From DAOTTW01 sp034437615 (GTDB taxonomy: Bacteria; Chloroflexota; Anaerolineae; Aggregatilineales; Phototrophicaceae): a stretch of DNA of 12,144 bases. The stretch is taken from positions 1-12,144 of the forward strand of contig DAOTTW010000096.1 in NCBI GenBank assembly GCA_034437615.1, read 5' to 3'. The position numbers and the translations under genes are program-made. Below the pieces are notes generated by a model. That model was not told where the DNA came from, did no database searches, and saw nothing but the letters and a program-made list of their open reading frames with translations. Shown here piece by piece: positions 7,228 through 12,144 of the stretch. Position 1 is the stretch's first letter. Every line of letters starts with the position of its first letter.

Positions 7228-7287
7228 AAGGCGTCACATCCAGAGGGCACGGTGAGTCGTTTTATAAGCGTGCTAATGCCAGATAAA

Positions 7288-7332
7288 ATTTTTGTTTGAA
7301 AACAGCTTATTGCCAAGTTTTAAGCACGTCAA
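7288..7332 (-). promoter_or_regulatory. Candidate sigma70-type promoter(s) for nurA
   Basis: On the minus strand two overlapping hexamer pairs with 17-base spacers are visible. One is TTGGCA (7316-7311) with AAAAAT (7293-7288). The other is TTGACG (7332-7327) with TAAGCT (7309-7304). Each has a good -35 but a mediocre -10. They lie 60-105 bases upstream of the nurA ATG. The pattern is suggestive only, in AT-rich sequence. Confidence 0.3.
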
Positions 7333-7372
7333 GAGGTGGTTATCAGCGGATTACAGAAAATTCACAAGAAGA

Positions 7373-7403
7373 AACCCGGCACATGCCATCAAAGGGCCGA
7401 GTT
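7373..7403. repeat. Imperfect inverted repeat AACCCGGC / GCCGAGTT
   Basis: Arms 7373-7380 and 7396-7403 pair over 8 positions; one pair is a G-U wobble if transcribed leftwards and a mismatch if transcribed rightwards. The loop is 15 bases. Read leftwards, the hairpin is followed by TCTTCTT, a little like a terminator tail, but no minus-strand gene lies upstream to need one. The function is unknown. Confidence 0.4.
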
Positions 7404-7574
7404 ACTCTTTAAAAGTCTGTGAATATCTGCCATAATTTTCGTGCGTGTGGTTGGCATACGCGGCAGAACATAGACCAATAGCATCGCTGCCCCATAACAA
7501 AATTAGATGCGGCAAAGCAGGAGACAACGCGCCACGTAAACCGCATTTTTGCATCTGTAATGCTGGTAACGCTG

Positions 7575-7589
7575 ACGTAATTTTTACGT
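7575..7589. promoter_or_regulatory. Perfect short palindrome, possible operator
   Basis: ACGTAA-TTT-TTACGT is a perfect 6-bp inverted repeat with a 3-base centre, about 118 bases before the hydrolase-like start. Its size fits a dimeric regulator site. No regulator is encoded nearby, so the role is inferred. Confidence 0.3.
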
Positions 7590-7636
7590 GCTTTGTTTCA
7601 GATATTCTTTCGATAAAAACAGGGCCAGGTGAATAA

Positions 7637-7654
7637 CTACGGGTGTATCCGTAG
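7637..7654 (+). repeat. Leader hairpin CTACGG-GTGTAT-CCGTAG
   Basis: A perfect 6-bp stem with a 6-base loop, about 50 bases before the preferred start codon of the hydrolase-like gene. If transcribed it would lie in the 5' leader. Both ends carry CTAC/GTAG, recalling the GTAG hairpins elsewhere in the window, but the stem is different and shorter. Confidence 0.4.
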
Positions 7655-7706
7655 GTCAGGTTACGAAGTCGTACAGCGCATCGCTACACTGAAGGGCAAG
7701 GTATCA

Positions 7707-8405
7707 ATGGCAACTCAACGCCTCCAACCAACTGAAGCAGTCGCAGGCACATCATTACAGGTCGCATTCGGCGGCGATAACGTCCACCTCTCCGGGCAAA
7801 TAGATTACAGCAGGCACTACCCCGATGAGCGCGGCTTCCCGCTGATCTTCATCGTCCAGCACGCCACCTGCAACTCACGTATGGGCTACAGGCACTATGC
7901 GACGGTCGGCATGGAAGCGGGCTGCGCGGTTTTCCGCTGGGATAAACGCAGCACAGGCAGCAGCGGCAGCGGCGGCGGCGGCTCCGTGCATATCGACACG
8001 CTCAGCGCCTACAAAGCGGCGCTGGCGCAGCCTGCAATCGACCCGCAACGGGCCATCGTCATCGCCCAGAACGAGGGCACCCTGCTGCTAAGCGACATTT
8101 ACGAGAGCATGGCCGAGATGCAACGCCCCGTCGGGGTGCTGCTGGCTGGTAATATGCTGGACGAGAAAGCCATCCTGAAGATCAACAGCCGCGTGCACAT
8201 CGTCACCAGCAAAAACGATTGGAACGCATGGCAAATCTACGCCGCAGCCGCCAGCGAAGCCCACAGCAAACATTACAAGCAGCCCGCCACCTACTACGTC
8301 GCCCCGAATACAAACCGCCGCTTGATGTACACCAACGGCGGCACGTTCCACCTGGGGGCCGCAAATAGCGTGCGTGATTGGCTGCGCACGCTGTGCGATA
8401 GTTAG
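7707..8405 (+). CDS. Alpha/beta-hydrolase-fold protein with asparagine in place of the nucleophilic serine
   Basis: 232 aa from ATG 7707, chosen because AAGG ends 6 bases upstream; the frame stays open back to a GTG at 7629 without a comparable site. The layout is that of a dienelactone-hydrolase or acyl-peptidase-like fold: FPLIFIVQHATCNSR (44-58) after strand 3, GCAVFRWDKRSTGSSGSGG (72-90) where such enzymes have a D-x-R-G-x-G-x-S loop, and IVIAQNEGT (117-125) at the nucleophile elbow. Here the usual G-H-S-x-G reads A-Q-N-E-G, so serine is replaced by N122. The acid (D171 in SKNDW) and histidine (H215 in GTFHLG) positions appear kept. It is therefore probably not a normal serine hydrolase. 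A 30-base GGC/AGC run encodes the Gly/Ser loop. The following SDR gene starts 3 bases after the stop, so the two are coupled. The protein is cytoplasmic and its substrate is unknown. Confidence 0.75.
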   Translation: MATQRLQPTEAVAGTSLQVAFGGDNVHLSGQIDYSRHYPDERGFPLIFIVQHATCNSRMGYRHYATVGMEAGCAVFRWDKRSTGSSGSGGGGSVHIDTLSAYKAALAQPAIDPQRAIVIAQNEGTLLLSDIYESMAEMQRPVGVLLAGNMLDEKAILKINSRVHIVTSKNDWNAWQIYAAAASEAHSKHYKQPATYYVAPNTNRRLMYTNGGTFHLGAANSVRDWLRTLCDS

Positions 8406-8408
8406 GCG

Positions 8409-9146
8409 ATGGCAGGCTTCAACGTCGATTTAAACGGACAAGCAGCCATCGTCACGGGGGCTGGTGCAGGGGTCGGTCGGGCCGTTGCGCTGGCCCTGGC
8501 CGCATCTGGCGCAGCCGTCGCCGTCAACGACCTCAACCCCGACCGCGCCGAGACCGTCGCAGCGGCCATCAAGCAGGCGGGTGGGCAGGCCATCGCCTTT
8601 CGCGGGGATGTCGGCAACCGCTTTCAGGCCGCCGCCCTGATCGAAACCGCACGCGAAGCCTTCGGGCGCATTCACCTGCTGGTCAACGCGGCGGGCATCT
8701 TCAAAGCCGAACCGCTGAAGCGCATTGATGAATGGGATTGGCGGCGTCAGATTGAGGTTAATATCACTGGGACGTTCTTCTGCACGCAGTTGCTAGGGCG
8801 CGTGATGGCGGATGAGGGCGGCGGCGTAATCGTCAACATCGCCTCTACCGCTGGCCATCCACACAGCATCGAGCAGGGCATCGGCTACGTCACGGGCAAA
8901 AGCGGCGTGGTCGGCCTGACGCTGCAAGCCGCCCGCGAACTGGCCCCCGATGGCATCCGCGTCAATGCGGTCTGCCCCGGCTTCATCGCAGAGGACGACA
9001 TGCCCACCATCCCCACTGAGCCGCCCAACGCCCTGCGGCGTGCTGGCACACCCGCAGACGTGGCCGATGCGGTGTTGTTCCTTTGTAGCGACGCAGCGCG
9101 TTTCATCACCGGGCAGGCACTTAACGTAGATGGGGGTGGTTTCTAA
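8409..9146 (+). CDS. Short-chain dehydrogenase/reductase (classical SDR, FabG-like)
   Basis: A 245-aa classical SDR, a cytoplasmic NAD(P)-dependent oxidoreductase acting on a carbonyl or alcohol. It has the nucleotide-binding TGAGAGVG (16-23), the structural NAAG (93-96) and the complete catalytic set N118, S146, Y160 and K164 (YVTGK). D41 at the end of strand 2 (AVNDLN) usually favours NAD(H) over NADP(H). The PG motif (190-191) and the C-terminal GQALNVDGG are family-typical. The substrate loop after PG is short. It starts 3 bases after the stop of the hydrolase-fold gene, so translation is coupled and the two may act on the same metabolite. Length and motifs are close to 3-oxoacyl-ACP reductase, but no other fatty-acid gene is present, so I give no gene symbol. 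Confidence 0.9.
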   Translation: MAGFNVDLNGQAAIVTGAGAGVGRAVALALAASGAAVAVNDLNPDRAETVAAAIKQAGGQAIAFRGDVGNRFQAAALIETAREAFGRIHLLVNAAGIFKAEPLKRIDEWDWRRQIEVNITGTFFCTQLLGRVMADEGGGVIVNIASTAGHPHSIEQGIGYVTGKSGVVGLTLQAARELAPDGIRVNAVCPGFIAEDDMPTIPTEPPNALRRAGTPADVADAVLFLCSDAARFITGQALNVDGGGF

Positions 9147-9156
9147 TGACCTGCAT

Positions 9157-9185
9157 TTGGATTTCGTGCTAGCCTCGCTTAGAAT
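9157..9185 (+). promoter_or_regulatory. Candidate sigma70-type promoter for the ATP-grasp gene
   Basis: TTGGAT (9157-9162), a 17-base spacer and TAGAAT (9180-9185; 5 of 6 to consensus) lie in the 80-base gap before the ATP-grasp gene, about 41 bases before its ATG. The -35 is weak (3 of 6). Confidence 0.45.
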
Positions 9186-9226
9186 GCAAACATCGTACAC
9201 AACTAACAAAGGCGCGTACAAACTCC

Positions 9227-10198
9227 ATGCGAGGTTGGATACTCTATAAATTCGGGCTGGATGACATGCCCGCACACGTCTACGAGATTCCGCGCTTCAT
9301 CGAAGAAGCTGAGAAGCAGGGCATTGAGATTTACGTTGTCAAACCTGAACAATTTGATCTGGTCGTGACGCGGGATGATCGTAAAAGCGTCCTGCTGGAT
9401 GGTCAGACGACCCCGCTGCCGGATTTTCTGATTCCGCGTATGGGCGCTGGCACAACGTACCTGGCATTAGCCGTAATCCGCCACCTGGAGCGGCTGGGCG
9501 TTGCGGTGATTAACGGCTCCGAGGCGATTGAAACCGTGCGCGATAAGCTCTACACACAGCAAATCCTCGCGGCCAGTAACCTGCCCGTACCGAAAACGAT
9601 GGTCGGCAAATTTCCGGTTGATGTCGAGATGGTCGAAAAACAGCTTGGCTTTCCGGTGGTCATCAAAACAATTTCCGGCTCTAAGGGCGCTGGCGTCTAT
9701 CTATCGGATACGCCGGGCGAATTCACCGACATCACCAACTTCATCGACTCGTCTAAGCCCAACGCGAACATTATCTTTCAGGAATTCATCGCGGATAGTC
9801 GCGGGCGTGACCTGCGTGTAATCGTGATCGGCGGGCGGGCCGTAAGCTGTATGCAACGCGCCGCCACCGATGGCAACTTCAAGGCCAACGTCTCGCGGGG
9901 TGGCTCTGCCATTGCTTACGAACTGACGCCAGAGATCGAATTGCTGGCCATCGAAGCAACGCGCATCTTCAAATTGGATGTGGCAGGCGTTGATCTGCTG
10001 TTTGATGGCGACCACTTCAAGATTTGCGAGGTGAATTCTGCGCCACAGTTCAAAGGCATGGAAAGCAGTCACCCCGGCCTGAGCATTGCAGAAGAAATTT
10101 ATCGCTATACCCGCGTGCGCCTGGGCCGCTTCGATGATCTGGGCAAGCGCCAAGCCACACAAACCACACAACATGAAACACCCATTGCAACCGAATAA
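9227..10198 (+). CDS. RimK-like ATP-grasp ligase
   Basis: 323 aa of the ATP-grasp superfamily, RimK branch. These enzymes use ATP to make an acyl-phosphate on a carboxylate and join it to an amine, for example adding glutamate to a protein tail or building small peptides. An N-terminal pre-ATP-grasp domain starts with strand GWILYKF and contains DFLIPRMG (66-73). Then come VVIKTISGSKGAGVYL (144-159) with ATP-binding K147 and its glycine loop, FQEFIADSRGRDLRV (184-198), NFKANVSRGG (217-226), and the metal-binding set D256, E268 and N270 in GVDLLF...CEVNSAP. The last 20 residues are a polar tail rich in Thr and Gln. AAAGG lies 14 bases before the ATG, a distant ribosome site. The gene stands alone behind its own candidate promoter. 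The true substrate cannot be told; E. coli RimK modifies ribosomal protein S6, but S6 is not nearby. Confidence 0.88.
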   Translation: MRGWILYKFGLDDMPAHVYEIPRFIEEAEKQGIEIYVVKPEQFDLVVTRDDRKSVLLDGQTTPLPDFLIPRMGAGTTYLALAVIRHLERLGVAVINGSEAIETVRDKLYTQQILAASNLPVPKTMVGKFPVDVEMVEKQLGFPVVIKTISGSKGAGVYLSDTPGEFTDITNFIDSSKPNANIIFQEFIADSRGRDLRVIVIGGRAVSCMQRAATDGNFKANVSRGGSAIAYELTPEIELLAIEATRIFKLDVAGVDLLFDGDHFKICEVNSAPQFKGMESSHPGLSIAEEIYRYTRVRLGRFDDLGKRQATQTTQHETPIATE

Positions 10199-10262
10199 GG
10201 CGCAAACACGTATGGTGGGTGTGGCCGTCATGCCATGCACACAAGCAGCAGTACGATTGGCG

Positions 10263-10326
10263 TAGCTTGTGCGTATATGTGGCCATGATATACTCGCAGT
10301 GGCATGATATACTCAAACTAGCTTGT
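10263..10326 (+). promoter_or_regulatory. Tandem direct repeats with two extended -10 boxes before pspA
   Basis: ATGATATACTC occurs twice, at 10285-10295 and 10304-10314 (period 19), each preceded by TGGC. Each contains TG-A-TATACT, an extended -10 element (hexamers 10289-10294 and 10308-10313). TTGTGC (10267-10272) lies 16 bases before the first hexamer as a weak -35. An 8-base repeat TAGCTTGT (10263-10270 and 10319-10326) flanks the pair. The region lies 56-119 bases before the pspA ATG. The likely reading is two tandem start sites or repeated regulator sites controlling a stress gene. Confidence 0.5.
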
Positions 10327-10381
10327 AATCCGAATTGTGTGATATTTATCCGGCATAACAAAGTCAGGGGGCTTCCTAACC

Positions 10382-11068
10382 ATGCCTTCACTATTCGAGA
10401 AGATCAACACCCTTATCAGCGCCAACCTACACGGGCTGGTGGACCGCGCACTGGAAGGTAACTCGCTCAAAGTCATGGACGAGTACATCCGCCAGGTGGA
10501 ACGCAACCTCGAAGCGCTGGAAGATTCAGCGGCGACGGTTGGCGGCACGGTGCGCACACTCAAGCGCAAGTACGAAGATTTCGCGTCCCAGGCCGAAAAG
10601 CTGGACCGTGACATTGATACGCTGGTCATCAAAGGGCAGGATAACCTGGCAGCAAAGGCGCAGGCCGAGCTGAATACCAAGCAGGAACTCGCCCAGGAAT
10701 ATTATGAGCAGTGGCAAGCGCAGGAAAGCCAGTATCAGAAGATGCTGGATATGCGCCTGAAGCTAGAGCACCGGCTGACGACCATCAAGCAAGAGCGCGA
10801 AAAGCTGCGCTCGCTGATTGAACTGGCCGAGACCAAGAAGGTCATGACCAAGACGGTCAAGGGCCTGGACGACCTCGCCAACACAGGCGATATGGAAATC
10901 GACGGCCTGACCGAGCAAATCCGCGCCCGCCTGGACCGCGAAGACGCCCGCCTGGAAATCGCATCACAGAGCGTCTCCGAGGAAATCGACGAGGCTGTCG
11001 GCACGGGCGAGGTGGATCGCCAGCTTGAAGAACGTCGCCGCCGCCTGCTGGGTGGCGAAAGCGGCTAG
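10382..11068 (+). CDS. pspA: PspA/IM30 family membrane-stress protein
   Basis: 228 aa, almost entirely charged alpha-helix. The N terminus SLFEKINTLISANLHGLVDRALEGNSLKVMD is characteristic of PspA/Vipp1: an amphipathic helix, then the conserved N-x-L-x-D-x-x-x-x-P-like turn, in which serine replaces the usual proline. Long coiled-coil helices follow (about 35-150, with KLEHRL and KLRSLIELAETKK), and the final helix is rich in Glu and Arg. Family members coat the inner leaflet and form ESCRT-III-like assemblies that protect damaged membranes and limit proton leak. AGGGGG ends 10 bases before the ATG, a strong ribosome site. The gene has its own repeated promoter region and is followed by a repeat doublet and a terminator, so it is probably monocistronic. 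No pspB, pspC or pspF is present in the window; the next gene is a membrane coiled-coil protein. Confidence 0.93.
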   Translation: MPSLFEKINTLISANLHGLVDRALEGNSLKVMDEYIRQVERNLEALEDSAATVGGTVRTLKRKYEDFASQAEKLDRDIDTLVIKGQDNLAAKAQAELNTKQELAQEYYEQWQAQESQYQKMLDMRLKLEHRLTTIKQEREKLRSLIELAETKKVMTKTVKGLDDLANTGDMEIDGLTEQIRARLDREDARLEIASQSVSEEIDEAVGTGEVDRQLEERRRRLLGGESG

Positions 11069-11094
11069 AGCGTCTCAGGGGCATGTGTGCCTAC

Positions 11095-11168
11095 GGCAAC
11101 GGACGACCACACGGGGTCGCCCCTACAACCTTCTGCGTAGGGATAGGCCCATGTGCCTATCCGTGCCC
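11095..11168. repeat. Inverted doublet of GTAG-headed hairpins (32 + 10 + 32 bases)
   Basis: The left unit (11095-11126, minus sense) is GTAG plus stem GGGCGACC / GGTCGTCC, with one G-T wobble and a 6-base loop. The right unit (11137-11168, plus sense) is GTAG plus perfect stem GGATAGGC / GCCTATCC with loop CCATGT. In the orientation ending CTAC, both units share an outer GGSMACGGA and a loop ACAYGG, while the stem bases differ and compensate. The GTAG heads face each other across AACCTTCTGC. The geometry equals the pair at 25-88. A further short GGCA-TGTG-TGCCTAC at 11080-11094 may be a decayed third unit. The doublet sits between the pspA stop and its terminator. Confidence 0.7.
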
Positions 11169-11223
11169 GACAGGGTGATCTGCCTCCAGATTGATTGAAA
11201 GACACCCAAATCGCCGTCGGCTT

Positions 11224-11245
11224 GGGGCTATTGCAGCCCCTTTTT
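11224..11245 (+). terminator. Rho-independent terminator after pspA
   Basis: GGGGCT (11224-11229), loop ATTGC, AGCCCC (11235-11240), then TTTTT (11241-11245). A perfect 6-bp GC-rich stem directly followed by a T run is a textbook intrinsic terminator. It lies 155 bases after the pspA stop and closes that transcript. Confidence 0.85.
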
Positions 11246-11247
11246 GC

Positions 11248-11253
11248 TATAAT
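11248..11253 (+). promoter_or_regulatory. Consensus -10 box directly after the pspA terminator
   Basis: TATAAT lies 2 bases beyond the T run and about 41 bases before the preferred start of the next gene. The region where a -35 box would lie is occupied by the terminator stem and has no good match; TTGGGG (11222-11227) is 20 bases away. The promoter may rely on an activator or on the -10 alone. Confidence 0.5.
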
Positions 11254-11294
11254 GTAAAGTAAGCCAATGTGAAGTGAACGAGGATGCAAGCATC

Positions 11295-12143
11295 ATGCGC
11301 GATGAAGTCCGCCAGCGCGTATACACCACGCTACTGCTCAACGCCCTGACCAAGTGGGAAAGCCTCGTGACGATCGTCGTCACGGCCATCCTGTTTCTTT
11401 TCGTCAACGATATAAGTATACTCGGTATTGATTGGCAGCCCTGGTTCTGGCTCGTGTTGGGCGGCCTGGCAGAAGGCGCGCTGATCGCATCAACCATCAG
11501 CGACCCCGAAGAAGCCCAGGAAGCGCTGGCCCGTGAGTTTGAAAGCCAATACGACCTGAGCCGCATCCGCAGCCGCGTCTCGCGGGAATACCTGCGTAAA
11601 GCGCTGGAATACCGCCGTAACATGCTCAAGCTGACCAAGAGCCATTCGGGTGCGATGCGCGTCAGCCTGCGCAACACCATCGAGGACATCAATAACTGGA
11701 TTGCACTCATGTATGATCTGGCTGAGCACATCGACGCCTTCGAGTCGAATCAGCTTGTGATAAGCGACATGGAAACCGTGCCGCAGAAGATCGAAAAGGT
11801 GGGCTATCGCATCGAACGCGAAAAGCACAAGATCGAAGCGGGCGACGGCGACCCGCTGATGGTGCGTGACCTGGAACGCCAGCTTAAGCAGCTAGAGCAG
11901 CAACGCGCTAACCTGGAAGCAACCAAGAACAGTATGCGTCGCGCAGAAATCCAGCTAGAGAGCACGCTGTCATCGCTGGGGACGATCTACGCGCAAATGT
12001 CGCTCTTGGGCGCGAAAGAAGCCGATAGTGGCCGCGTGCAGCGCACCCGCCTGGAGATTCAAGACGAGGTGGCCAGCCTGCAAGACACCATTGATGCGAT
12101 GGACGAGGTGCAGACCTACAGCAGTTCGCTCAGCGGGTCATAG
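11295..12143 (+). CDS. Two-helix membrane protein with long coiled coil, unknown function
   Basis: 282 aa. The ATG at 11295 is preferred because GAGGA ends 10 bases before it; the frame also opens at GTG 11274, which would add 7 residues and has no ribosome site. A short basic N terminus is followed by two hydrophobic segments (about 23-39 and 49-67, including VTIVVTAILFLFV and WFWLVLGGLAEGALIA). The rest is soluble and strongly helical: a basic stretch with SRIRSRVSREYLRKALEYRR (87-107), then heptad-rich coiled coil (about 160-275, with RDLERQLKQLEQQ). A short loop between the hydrophobic segments suggests a hairpin, with the coiled coil in the cytoplasm. I do not recognise the family. Its place just after pspA and its coiled-coil nature suggest a membrane anchor or partner of PspA, but it has its own promoter and the link is inferred. 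The stop is 1 base before the window end, so downstream context is unseen. Confidence 0.8.
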   Translation: MRDEVRQRVYTTLLLNALTKWESLVTIVVTAILFLFVNDISILGIDWQPWFWLVLGGLAEGALIASTISDPEEAQEALAREFESQYDLSRIRSRVSREYLRKALEYRRNMLKLTKSHSGAMRVSLRNTIEDINNWIALMYDLAEHIDAFESNQLVISDMETVPQKIEKVGYRIEREKHKIEAGDGDPLMVRDLERQLKQLEQQRANLEATKNSMRRAEIQLESTLSSLGTIYAQMSLLGAKEADSGRVQRTRLEIQDEVASLQDTIDAMDEVQTYSSSLSGS

Positions 12144-12144
12144 C

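Larger units (their letters stand above)
7228..7706. other. Divergent intergenic region, about 480 bases, no convincing gene
   Basis: Separates nurA (leftward) from the hydrolase-like gene (rightward). It is visibly richer in A/T than the surrounding genes. It holds nurA promoter-like hexamers near 7288-7332, an inverted repeat at 7373-7403, a perfect ACGTAA/TTACGT palindrome at 7575-7589 and a CTACGG/CCGTAG hairpin at 7637-7654. An open frame at 7445-7636 has no family features or ribosome site, and I do not call it a gene. No tRNA fold was found. Confidence 0.6.

Noticed and set aside
7373..7403. Inverted repeat as a leftward rho-independent terminator
   Set aside because: The T tract is interrupted and no minus-strand gene lies upstream within the window.
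7445..7636. Open frame of 63 codons in the divergent intergenic region
   Set aside because: No ribosome site, no recognisable domain, and its composition follows the AT-rich spacer; most likely chance.
10300..10315. Possible sigma54 (-24/-12) promoter for pspA from the TGGC motif
   Set aside because: The GC dinucleotide expected 10 bases after GG is absent in both repeats (TC and CT instead), and no PspF-like activator is present.
11080..11094. Third GTAG hairpin unit next to the doublet
   Set aside because: The stem is only about 4 bp and overlaps the GTAG head; at best a decayed copy, so not listed separately.

Overview
The window looks like chromosomal DNA of a GC-rich bacterium, most plausibly a Chloroflexota (Anaerolineae-type) organism. 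This rests on the gene mix (NurA nuclease, a HAS-barrel-like protein, a RimK-type ATP-grasp ligase, PspA, a receiver-first hybrid kinase) and on intergenic GTAG-headed hairpin repeats like those I recall from Chloroflexota and cyanobacteria. No rRNA or other marker gene is present, so the assignment is an inference. I see no tRNA, CRISPR array, transposase or phage gene.

Left edge (1-240): no gene, but stacked repeats. They comprise a MITE-like element bounded by 15-bp inverted repeats (6-20 and 127-141) that encloses an inverted pair of GTAG hairpins, followed by two unrelated hairpins.

Minus-strand block (241-7227): six co-directional genes with gaps of 11 to 72 bases or a short overlap, so possibly one operon read right to left. 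The order is nurA nuclease, HAS-barrel-like protein, membrane-anchored alpha/beta-hydrolase-fold protein lacking its nucleophile, homoserine dehydrogenase, receiver-histidine kinase, and secreted M23 peptidase with a C-terminal beta-propeller-like region. Functionally it is mixed: DNA end processing, amino-acid biosynthesis, signalling and cell wall.

Divergent intergenic region (7228-7706): about 480 bases, AT-richer than its surroundings, with several inverted repeats and plausible promoter hexamers for nurA.

Plus-strand block (7707-12143): a second alpha/beta-hydrolase-fold protein with a replaced nucleophile is followed after 3 bases by an SDR oxidoreductase. Next comes a RimK-like ATP-grasp ligase with its own candidate promoter. 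Then pspA, behind an unusual tandemly repeated promoter region, and finally a two-helix membrane protein with a long coiled coil. Between the last two genes lie a second GTAG-hairpin inverted doublet, a strong intrinsic terminator and a consensus -10 box. PspA and the coiled-coil membrane protein may work together at the membrane.

The most interesting points are the covarying GTAG hairpin doublets at both ends of the window, the two independent hydrolase-fold proteins that have lost the catalytic serine, and the tandem direct repeats carrying extended -10 boxes in front of pspA.
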